The notes under the pieces: generated by a model | The model's input: the letters and a program-made list of their open reading frames with translations, nothing else | What the model was told of the DNA's origin: nothing | Databases searched by the model: none | Program-made: the position numbers and the translations under genes | Source: Caprella mutica | Lineage: Eukaryota; Arthropoda; Malacostraca; Amphipoda; Caprellidae | Length of the DNA stretch: 64,000 nucleotides | Direction: 5' to 3' | Assembly (NCBI GenBank): GCA_947561585.1 | Contig: CANNZV010000260.1 | Span: 186,001-250,000 of the forward strand | Shown: positions 1 to 12,300 of the stretch, piece by piece | Layout of the letters: each line of letters opens with the position of its first letter | Position numbering within the stretch: position 1 is the stretch's first letter

Positions 1-360
1 TTAGTAGCTGTTTCTGCCACAGCACTGCAAGCCTTTGAGTTACAACATCCACTTTTGACTAGATACTTGGAGTTGGGTCTTAATCCGGTGAACTAAAAAT
101 ATTAATACAGTGATCAGTTAGAAAACTACATCTTAAAATCATACTAGATAAACCAAATAATACAATATTGACAATTCCTACAGAGAATGTGTATTCCTCA
201 AGTGGATCGACTGAATGTTTGGAGCTATTTTTCTGAAGAAGATTCCCCTTATGCAAGCTAGTCCAGCAACTTGGTTGTTGACCTACGTACTGAGATGTAG
301 TGACTACTACATCAATTCCGTGAAGAGCATTCATAGGCTTTAGTTTGGGTTTACCTGGTG
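1..360 (-). CDS. Receptor exon 20 and partial exon 21: FN3 repeat, cut by window edge
   Basis: After a TTTCAG acceptor at 361 the frame gives APGKPKLKPMNALHGIDVVV and later LEEYTFSVGIVN, the start and F strand of another FN3 repeat. The donor is unclear: the open frame runs on to a stop at 80-82, but the residues after about 180 no longer look like FN3. A second stretch at 1-50 encodes SGCCNSKACSAVAETAT, which would complete the G strand and continue beyond the window. Confidence 0.5.
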
Positions 361-3300
361 CTGAAATTATTAAAAAATAATATTTAATTGATTTCTAATC
401 ATTTGTTCAAATGGTAATGTAAATATATAATGTTTATTCATCAAATGGAAGACATTCTGAATTAATTCAATATACCTATTGGTGTCGTCAATCCCATAAT
501 AATTTCAGAATCTTCTGAACAGTTGTTCGCTTTCTTTCTTTTGCAGCTCTGGACCTTTGAAAATATATGTAATATGTGATGTGTACATTAAAAGCTGATA
601 ATTGTAGGGGAGAAAACTATAAAACTACAAAATCTATCAACTTCTCAAACCAATAAATTACGTTAGTTAGTTTATCATTTTACCTGTAATAAATATCTAT
701 TTATTTAACTTATTATAATATATTCATTTTACAAAATATCTTGGGGAAGTGGGAATTTCGTTTGAGTTTTTATTTATTGTCATTGAGCTCAACCGTCTTC
801 CAATACTATACAACGCCTTCGTTTCGGTTCAAGTTTTCATGTCATTTTTTGTAAAAAGGTAGTACCTAACATTTGCAGCTTTAGACATTTATCTATTTCC
901 GTTTTTACAGATAATGGCATTTCACTTTAGTAATTTACAGAAAGTCAAAGTTTAAGTTGAAAACAATATCCCACCTTTAAACTGTAGTTGACATTGAAGT
1001 TGAGATCTTCTAGCTGGTAGCAGATAGAACCTTTTGAGGATTCACAAAGGGATGACGAATTTACATTCTTTCTCTGCCATTTATTCTTTTTTCTGTAGCT
1101 GAGTTTGTAGGTTTGAATTGAGGCGAGGGATGGACAGGGTACCAACCATTCCAAGGAGAGCGAATTGTTTGTTGCCTTGCTAACTTTAAAATCTTGAACA
1201 ACTGCGGGGCCTGCATATATTTTATTTAAGTATATTTAGGCATCAAACGAGTCAATTTATGAGAAAATATTAAATTGTTACACTTACTGTTTGACTCCAT
1301 TGTAGAAAAGACACCCTGAGTAGATATAGATTGGCCAATGGAGTTCTTCAAATAGACTTCAATGGAGTATTCATTGTAGTGTTCCAAGTTCAAGAAGGTC
1401 TTTGTTAGAGATGTAGAGTACGTGAATATGTCCTCAATGATGTTCGCATATGATGTGCCATTGGGACATTTTGGTAATTTCTTTATTTTCCAAACCGATG
1501 TGATATTTGGACCATGGAACTTCTGACATTCAGATGCTATTCCAATTGTACAATCTAGAGTTTGATATTGGGATCTAGTGCTGCAATCCAGCTCTCGCCA
1601 TTCTATATCAGGAACTGGAAAATGTAAAAAGTCATGTACGGCGTGGTTGAGGTGTGTTATGGTTATTTTTATTTGCATGGAAGAATAAATGAGTGACAAT
1701 CACCTTCTTTTGGGGGTGTAGAGAAGGTTTGACAAGCCGAAGATGCAGATTTACCAGCTAAATTCACTCCAACAATACAAACATTGTACATAGTAGAGTA
1801 CGAAATTTGATTATTGTAATCAAGTATCATCTCAGTTTCAGTCAATTTGAATTCTGTTCCATTTGGATTACTGTTGTGCGGGCATCCAGGATACTCAACA
1901 GGCTGAGAATTAAAATGAATATTACGACATTTTCAATAAGAAATGTATTAATTATTGAGCAACCTTGTTAAATATTCATGACATTACCTTTATAGTTACT
2001 TCGTAGCTACTAGAATATTCCACATCATTCCATGCGATGCGAGTTTTATCAGAGGTGACATTTATTAGAATGTTGTTTGGAGACGCAGGAGCTGGTAACA
2101 AGAAATATGAAAAAAATTATATTTGTAGAAAAAATAGAAGTTTGAACAACGAATGTAGTACGTATTTAATTTCGATGTGAACCAAAAACATTACAACAAG
2201 ATTTATCTATTTATTAATTCAGTTTTCAGATCATACTATCAATAGTTATAAATCATAGATATTATCAACTAATATTCAAATAGATTTTCATTAACGGTAC
2301 TCTAGAATATAATGGGTTAAAAGAGACCATTGTACTAAATGTGAGGAATTTTTAAGATCTAGCTAGTCCATTTTTAATTTATTTGCTATGGTGGAGATGT
2401 GAAACATTAAATGATTACTTTCAAAACCTCATATTGAGAAGTAATGGTAAAATTTAAAAGATTGCTTTATCTCTTCCTGTATAATATTTAGAATGATTCA
2501 CATATAGCTCGTATTTCTTACGATTTGGTAGCGTAGTGATATTTCTCGTCTTTCCATCCAATGTTATTTGATAAAGAGTATCAGGAGTTAGATGGTTGAT
2601 TGCATAGGTTGAAGAGTCACTGGAAGTGTTAAGTATGGTTCTTGCACCATCCATAACAAGAAGAGTATACCTCACTATGGGACAGAGTGGTCCATTTTGG
2701 TTTACCTGGTGATAGGGGAATATCAGCAACAAAACTATTATCAAACATCAAAGATTATAAACATGCATAGAAATATTACCCATCCTGGCCATTCAACAGA
2801 GATGTCAGTCTGTCTGATGTGAGTAACATTGTAGTCAACACTGGAGTACTTGTCTGTTACAGAAAAAAAAAAACATTGATGAATGAAACCTAATTCAATA
2901 GAATATGTTATTATGATACAACTTGTAAAACTTATATTATATATGTATGCACAGTAAGTAGGTAGTGCACTCTTGTAGTAGACTGTAACTCTGTGTGCAC
3001 AACCACATCCTTCTCCATTCCCACACCCTCGTGAGGGTGACTTACTCTTTCCCTCTATAGGCAATAATACCGTTGGCTATTGGGACATTCGGACGTGCAT
3101 GTCCTTGTTCTTTTTTTTCATCTAAGAACTTTGCTGGTGAAGTAAATTATCAGTGACAAATGATAAATAACGTAATATCAAAGCTATACGAGGTATTAAT
3201 CACACATTCGGCGGGCAGAGAACCAAAGGTTGAGTAAATAGTCGACTTGATAATAATTGAACGGAGAGTTATAGGTTCGATGTAATTAATTAGGTATCCT

Positions 3301-6300
3301 CAGCCATAGTCATTTATTTACTTGAGAAGCTGGGTTCTTAGTTTAGTATTAAGGTTTATAACTGTATCGGTGAACTAATCATTTTGATTTTTATAAATTA
3401 ATTTCGAATTACCATAATATGGCAATTCATAATTAATGTCAATAATAATAATAGTCAGTTAAGAATAAATTAATATTAGATTCATTTTCTCGTATCTATC
3501 TGAAACTTTTGTAGGCATTGATTTGAAAGAAAATAAGCATGTAAAGAATACTTAAAATGGAAGTCAAATAGCAGAAATTTGGAATAAATAGGCGTATGAA
3601 TAAAAGGAAAGTCATCATTGAATCTTAATTAATCAAGTAAATAGGTAGCTTACGTTGTGACAAAGAAAGATACACAACAAATGAGTTGGAGTAACGACAC
3701 AGTTCTTTGAAAATACCCCAGGTACAGATGTTTCTTTTTATCTTCGATATAAAGAAAGGGCAGCTAACCCAGTCTGTAGCCCAAATAGGAATGTAATTCT
3801 ATTGATTTAATTAGTAAGATGTTGATAGTTTCACGATGTGATTTTATACAATAATTTATACAGCTTGACATTGTGAAAGACATTTTTATGTTGTAAATCA
3901 CAGTCAATTTTTAAAATAATCATTTCACTGAACTTTACAACACTTAACGTCTTATGAAATTTACACCTCAGTCTATTATAATTGAATATAACTGTACTAT
4001 AGCATCATAATAAAACCATGTTTTTGAATAATAACTAATATTTGAAACCATTTCATTAAATTAAACTGAATTCAATAGTTACCCAGACAAGGCAATGTTA
4101 AATGATGACTCTGTATTCTCATGTTATATTCCTCCGTTGCTTTTCCTCTGTTAGTCAAAATATTCAGTTTGATGTTGTAACTGTTGCCTCTGAAGAAATT
4201 GTAACTGAACTCTGAAAGAAAAGATGAAGTCAACATTAGTATTTGTTAGATTAACTACCTCTCACATCACCACGCTAGGGTCTATTCAGGTAATTTGTCT
4301 ACAAACCTCTTCGTTGTCCAGGGTTTGTAGGAATGTCTGCAATTTCACTGGAGTTGTCTGCATTTTCTATCGATATTTCGTACCTGAATAAAATTATTTA
4401 ATTGTTATGAGTGAGGAAATAAAATTGAAACCAAATCAACATAAGAATAATAGTTGGTGTAATAGTTAGAATATACGTTTTTTGAAACTATTAGGGTTTG
4501 ATTTTTATTAAATGTTATAATATTTAATTTCATGCTACTTTCTTGATATTAAGTTTTTATTCAAGATGTTCTCTGGTGAAAACGATTTCTTTTATTACTC
4601 TTTCAGTAGATTTTATCAGTTTTTCTCACCTTAGTTCCCCGTCTGTGTTCGACAGCTCACCATCGTCATAATCTGAATCCCAATCGGAGAAAGTGACTGC
4701 ACAGCCTCTGACGTCACAGTCAGTGATGAGGGGAGGCTTTCTAAATCTCGGTAAATTCAGAGGAGCATTGTCTGACATTTTATAGAGACAGATTGTGATT
4801 AGAATGAACTTACACGCCTCAGGAGTGACATGGAATGACAAGTAATGCCACTGCAGCAGAACTCCTCTATAGTGAACTTCAACTAGTTCACTAAACTGGC
4901 CTTTTCATGGCAGATTATAGAAAATAGTTTCTTTCTTTTTTAAATAAATTCATTATACAGGGAAGTTAGGGGTAAACTATAAAAATCAAGATGGTTCACT
5001 ACACATGAATTCATTATAGAGGAGTTGCACTGGTAGAACTCCTGTTTCGTGAAATATAACTTATTTATTATATAGAGATGCTTAGAAAACTCATGAATAT
5101 TTATGGCAAACTAAACTAAATATATTCACTACAGAGGTATGTTTGCTATATGTACAGGAGTCTGATTAACAGGATGATTCACTATACAGGTGTTCACTAT
5201 TGAGGAGTTCCACTGTATTAAAAAGATGACCAAATGGAAAATCTTTTCCTTATGCCTTTTGCACCAATCAGTTCTTCATTTAGCCTCCAGTGTCAAAATA
5301 AAATTAAATAAATAAAAAATAATATCTTTATTTACCTTCATTGCAGAGGGTTGCATTCTTGCATCCGTAATCACACCTGCCGTTATAACTATCACAGGTG
5401 TCACCACTGCAATAGTTACATGTGCTAAGACAGTCTGGTCCGTAAGTACCAGCATTACAATCTATTAAAAAAAGTTACTGCATTAATTAAAATATAGAAC
5501 TTATTTTGTAGATTGATGACTCTAACTTGAAGCTACATATTCCTCTATATGCATTTCAATTTACTATCATATTTTTATTTAACATAAACTCATAGTCATT
5601 TGTGCGAAAAATTGATTTAATCAATTCATACAATAGAGAGCAATCAGTAAAAAAAATGAAATGGTTTGTGTAACTCACTTTTCCTTACAAAATTTCTTTA
5701 TCGTAATATATGTGAACAATAAATTAAATTCTGATCTCTGTAGGCATTTCTGTATTTGAAATGATAACCAGATAATGCAAAACACTTCTGAATACATCAC
5801 CAAATTTATTATTTAGGTTTATGAGTTCTACTGAGAAAATAAAAGAAAAAATGATGTAAATTCTATCAATTCTTAAGCGGAGTTAAAGAGCTACTAAGTT
5901 TGTAACAAATTAATTTACCTATAAGGCATCCTGGCGGCTGGTATCCTGGAAAACATGAACAACCTTTTGGATCTCGCAAACAGAACACAAGGCGGTTACA
6001 CTTCCCTTTTTTCTGCCAGAACAACCGTATTCCTTTGCAGTCCAATTGACATTCTGCTCCAAATTTATTAGCTGGGCAAACTGAAAGTGAAGAGAAATTA
6101 ATCTAATTAATGATTATCATAGTGATATTCTTAATTGTCTTAAAGTAAATAGTTAGAGATAATCTAAAATGGTGGCTGTTTCATTTAGGTAGTTGTGCAC
6201 TTTTTTATTGATTGTGTATGTTTCCCAGAGAGAAGTAATGATTGAATGAAGAAATATAAAGTGAGATCCTCTGTTAATCATCGATAGCCTGTTAATTTAT

Positions 6301-9300
6301 TTCTTCTCTCAGTATACCTGATATTTAAAAACACAAAAGGATTTTAAAAATGTAGAATGAATATAATGAGGCACTGAACAAACGAACTTTAATAATAGAC
6401 TAAAATATTGTTAGTCTATTCTATTCCTTATATTGAGTAATTTATTTTAATCATTGACGTATAATTAGTTATTATTCCATCCAAGACATTGTTGCAAACG
6501 ATTATAGTCTAGGAATAAATTGCATTCAAATCTTATATAAAGAATTATTTACGTTTGGAAATTATTTCTGTCGAGTCTTGTAATTATTAGAGGTTCATTA
6601 AGGTGAAAATGTTATTTTTCAAAATTCAACTGATCGTCCTAATTTAACTATAATTTTTCGTATGTGTCTATTCTACGATCGTTGTTTGTGATGTTCAGAA
6701 GATGATATGAGGTTTCACATTAATTAATACTAATTTTCTCTTTTATTATTAATCCAACTCACAGGTCTGACAGTTCTTGCCCCTGGTGCCGGAAGAACAG
6801 ACGCATTCTCCAGTGTCCGAATCACACTCTCCGTTGTTGAGACAATCTCTACACCAGCCAGAGCAATTGGCCCCATAACGATCCTTCTTGCACCCTGTGT
6901 GATTAATTCGAGAGATATCTATTATACGGAGATATATTCTTTCAAGTTATCTAGACACCTTGCATTTGAAACTTGTCAGCTAAAAGGTTATGAGACATAT
7001 AATCAACTATAATATGAAGTACAAGCTTATAGAGTAAATTCGGTTAATCATTTTAAAATTGTTTACTCGGTGATCTTTTTGTAGCCGTTTTGGAATTAGC
7101 TTTTCCAGGACGTAATTTTCCTTAATATTTAATAGTAGGTACTATTAGATGTACTTAGATGTACAACAACAGATACAAAATGTAAGGGAATGTTATGTTC
7201 AAATAAAATGAATAAATGAATATGATAATGTATATATATTACAAAATTAAACATGATGTTCCCATTAAAAAAAATATTAGCAAATGTTTAATTTTACACC
7301 ACTCCTCCTCTATTTTATGTAATTCTCACCTCTCACAATAAGTCTGGCGAAGGATTCACTGTCATTTTCATGACCCTTATACAGTCCCTGGTCAGAGAGA
7401 GAGACAGAAGTTATCTCAATATTTTTTCCTCGTACTGTACCGGAGATGGGAGCCTCGGGCAATCTCAGTGGTTTATAACTTGGACCGCTGTACTTCAGTG
7501 TCACTGATTCTTCTAGACTTGCAGTGACAGTTGGAAAGATAGCGTGAACTCCATCTGAAATTTGGGACAGTTATTAATTAACATGATGAATGAGCTTATT
7601 GCTGCGTTTTATCATTTAAAGTATTTCTTCATTAAGCTTAGCAGAATAATCTATGAAATAACCCTACATTGAGTGCTAGGAAAATAATAAAGTATTATTT
7701 ATGTAACCCGTTCGCTGTCATTTGCTGCCGTGTGCCAGCAGCGCTTTAGCCAAAACAGATATTTAATTAAATAGTATAATTTTTTGTCTGATGTTTATAA
7801 AAGCAGAAGACATTTTATTACATCAAAATATTATCATAAATATATTAACCCTACTAACATAGCGGCTGGCGCTAGTGCACTGGTCTTCATGGAAATATAA
7901 TAACTTTAATTTTAAACCGATTTGGAAGCTGTCTTTTCATGACTTTTACTTTTTCACATAATTACATACGATTAGACAAAAACAAAGGTGAAAAACGATA
8001 AGATACTCATATTATGAGCATTTATTCAAATATATTAGGAGTATATAGGAGCTCTCTACAGTCGGAGCTCTGTACAGCGGCTTAGTGAGATGTGCGAGAA
8101 TTTGCACCTCGCCAAGCTATTTGCATTGTGCAGTCACTGCAGTGGAAAGCCCCGCCCATACACCAGTACCACCTAAGAAAATTTTATTTCGTATCTTTGC
8201 TTATTACTTTTATTTTGAATGGAAAACTATTATTTGGCGTTTACCGATGAATGTGTAGATATCGAATAAAAGTTTTTATGAAGAAAATTATCGAAAAGTC
8301 AATTCGTTAAAATTTCATATGAGTTTTACTGAGAGCTAGTTCTTGCGGGCTAGGTTTGTGAGCAAACTTTTGAGGACTAGGTTACTAGGGTTAATACAGA
8401 TAATTTTGTTCGTTAAATTCATTAATTAATTATTTCAATGATAATTTTTTTCTCTCTAACTTCAAATAAGGCTAAATAATTGAGAAATAAAGAGAATTTT
8501 TTTTTCTATGGATTGTTAATATTTTTTTGGGGTTTATCAGTACAAATTATATTTTCACCCATAATACATTTTTATAACACTTCATTTAACTGTGTGATTT
8601 GGCCCAATAAATTTGGTCCCTTAGTATAGCCATAATGCTTCTTTGGAGTAATGCTAATTGTAGTCAAGGACATACGTTTAACGACTCCTGTGTAGTTTAT
8701 TACTGATTTAACATAAAATATATGTATATCAGGGGGCGTGCCGCCCCCCGAACCCCCCTGCCAGGTCATTATACAATATAAAATCATGAAGTGTGCAGTA
8801 CAACAGACTAGCGGATACAAAAAACTACATTAAACTATAAAATCAAATGAGGATTCAGTCATTTCAGTCCATTTTAAGTCACTAACAAGGTCCTTGTCTG
8901 TGACCCATAATTCGTCAATTATCCACATTTAAGTCATTTCAATCGATTTTCAATCACTAACATCGACCTTGTCTGTCCTTGACTACAATTTGTGTTACCG
9001 CTTCTTTAACCCTAATCGGACTGACAAAATTTAGGTCTCTAAACTCTAAGCCTAAAGGACTGAGAGTCGAGTATTCGCTACACAATGATACTTAGGAAAC
9101 CAGCTGCTTGATTTGTATGATTTTTTGTCAGTTCATAGCTTTTATCATATAAATGTAATCTGAACATATTTATATACACACGATTGATAGGATTGATAGT
9201 TATTATATTGAGTGTATTCTGTTTTAATTTTAAAGGTTTGAGGTTTTTTTAACGGGGTACTGAGGAGGTTGAGAATTAGGTATTTCTACTGTTGAGAATT

Positions 9301-12300
9301 AGGTATTTCTACTGTTGAGAATTAGGTATTTCTTCTGTTGATAATTAGGTATTTCTAAATTAGAAACAGTTAAATATGGAAACTAATATTATCATCGGAG
9401 ATAGTATACTAAATAACTTTCAAAACTAAAGTAAATGATTGCAGCAAAGAGCTTCAAATTTACAATACAAAGTAGGAATAAAAAAATTTTTAATTCTAGG
9501 TATTTAAAAAAATAACTTCATTTTCTTTCCATTACAAAATGTATACATTTTTAGCGCCCACCCAGTATGACTTTATATCGTATTGACTATATATTGAGTA
9601 AATTTTCATTTAGTAACCTTTGACTTGTTGTGTATGAATCATTCTTATACTTTGTTACCCCAAAAATTCTAATTTGTTAATATTCTTAAAAAATCGTATT
9701 TTAGTGAGTTCAGACAACATAACATATACTTTGTTTATTGTGTTCATTTCTACAGTTTATTTCGATGGGAAATAAAGGAGAGAAAATATCTTTTATTACA
9801 CCACATTGAGTAACAGAAGCATGCAATATGACTATGATTATATGACATTGCAATAACTTAGGAAACTTTCGAATAAACACCCCTTCAAGTGTGACTTAAA
9901 ATGTACGTTATTTTCATATATTTTTCTGTAATACTTACCATCATTTATCCGTATAACAGTCAAGATGTCCATTTCAATATTGGGCCCAAGGCATCTTAGC
10001 ACGCGAATAGGTTTTGTTTTACTTATTCTCAGTCCATGAATACTTGTACTTTCACTGTCTACGAATATTTTATTATGATCTGCCTTGCTGAAATCCCATT
10101 CAGTAATTTGAGGTTTAGCAGATGAGCTTCTCAAGGTTTCCTGGCTATTAGGTAAGCAAGCGAAAAGATGGTGCGAAGAACGGTAATAGTTGTTATAAAC
10201 CATGACCATCTCATCAGTACCTGCACCTGTGAAAAAACAAAAAAGATTAGAAAAAAATATCCAGAATATCTTCGTTTTTTTTCAATAATATGCAGTATAT
10301 ATTTATATTTTTTCTTAATAACAAAAAAGGCCGGCGTTTTACACCTATTAAGTAGTAAGACGTATGTATTTTGTAGATCATTTACAATAATTGTTCATAT
10401 AAAAATTTATTACTATCTGCACATATATTCAAATGTCACAAATGAAATAATATTTGTTTCTGGCGACTGTGATTAAATTAAAGCTAGAAAGAATTATTTC
10501 AAGAGATTTTAAATTATATTAATTAAAACTATAGAAGATTTTTAATTATATAACAGCTACAATTCTACATACTATAGTACCAACTTATTTTCTTATATAT
10601 GAAATATCGTTATTTATTTTTAGATAAGTTAAGCTTAATTATATATAAAAGCGTGATTTGATTTGTAAGAGCTACTTGTAGGTTTCATTTTACTTTTTCT
10701 TTTGTGTTGCAATTTCTTATATCTGTGGTATGAAATAACAAGAAAAAAAGTATATGACAAAAAAAATTTCATTTCATTGTGGCACTCGAAAAGGAATAAA
10801 ATTTGCCAACCCTGACATGATATATTGTAGCAACATAATCAATCTTCAAGAAATATTATATTATGTCTTCAATAAAATCATTACGCTAAATCATTATAAC
10901 AATAATTAATCAATCTATATACAATGTGTAATCATGCAACGAACCTTCAAGATAAAGGCAATAATTTCTTGTGTCGGAATCTTCAAATCACTTCAATTAA
11001 TTTAATATCATTCTACAGGCACATCAAATGTGAGCCACAACAGCTTACAATATAAATATGATGAATAGAAAGATATCTATTCATCACCAGGACAAGAATG
11101 AAGATGACGAATAGAAATCTTTCTAAGCTTGAAACCTAAAAAAATCTTCAACGTTAAGTTTGAATAACATCGATATAATATGGATTTTCCGTAGAATAGG
11201 AATCTTTCCAATAAAATAATAATATAGTATATTACTCAAGAGAATACTTCATCAGAAATATTTTTAACTGAAAATGAAACCTGAACACAAATGTCCCTAA
11301 TAATAAGTTGATAACTAAAATATTTTATTGAACAAGCATATAAATTCTAAACTCACGATCAGTCTGAACGAATCTCTCATTTCCGAAATGGAATTCTACG
11401 TTTCCGTCTCTGAAATAAATTATTGTTATCATTCACAATTCTTGATTATAGGCCTACAATTTGTACAACTAAAGGTTGTTGATAATATTAGTTCAAAATT
11501 GTGTAACTCTTCAATTATGAAATGAACATTCAGTATCGGATTTACCTGGTTTCTGAGATTACTCTGTTAGAAACTGTTCCAACAAAGGTTTCATTGGTTG
11601 CAGCCTTGTTGAAAGTTACCGGAGTTGCGGCACCAATGCGTGCCACACCAGCATGTAGAGCAGAGAGGCAGATTGGGGAATCCTGAAATTAAATAGGTAA
11701 TCAGTACATGAATTACTTCAGCGCAATCTATTTCAATCTAACAAGATGATGCAGTTTCAGTGATTTTCATGTACGATAGCTTGAAATCTCACCGGGTGAT
11801 ACACTGATGTGCCATAAACAACATCCTGGTTTTTAAATGGCCACTTTATGCATTCTTCAGGACAGCTGGAAATTAAAATAATAGAAAACAGTTAGCAATA
11901 AAAGGTATAATATTCGATTTTACTGAAAATAATAGAATAACTGTGATAATTTTTCAATATTTAATTATTTTGTGTTGAAATTTGAAGATAAATAAATATA
12001 TGTTATTATGGTAACCTGCTCCGTTGATTTATAGATCATTTTGCCGAATCGGCACCTTTAGAATTTTATGTATGGAATAAAATACTTGAAATCAATGATA
12101 CAAATCGATGACTCGAAAGCATTGTAATTTTATTTATTATTTAATGTGGTAACTATGTACGTAGTATAGAAATTATTAAATCTCAACACAACTGAAGCTA
12201 TTTAGTTATAAAATTAATAATCCACAAGTTAACAAAATTTAATACAGTGGCCGAGATAAGGAGTATTTAGACTAACTTAACTTCATTTCAACTTAACTAT

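Larger units (their letters stand above)
7555..9938 (-). other. Receptor intron 5, repeat-bearing
   Basis: A 2.4-kb intron between the unassigned segment and the Ig exon. It contains a partial inverted repeat around a GC-rich palindrome (about 8610-9020) and a four-copy tandem repeat (9268-9357). The short open frame at 8572-8820 crosses the GC-rich palindrome and has no protein-like features. Confidence 0.5.

Noticed and set aside
2741..3064. 107-residue minus-strand open frame as a separate gene
   Set aside because: Only 2780-2853 is exon (FN3 start); the rest is intron read-through.
10168..10476. Plus-strand 102-residue open frame
   Set aside because: It overlaps receptor exon 5 antisense and continues into AT-rich intron; composition is not protein-like.
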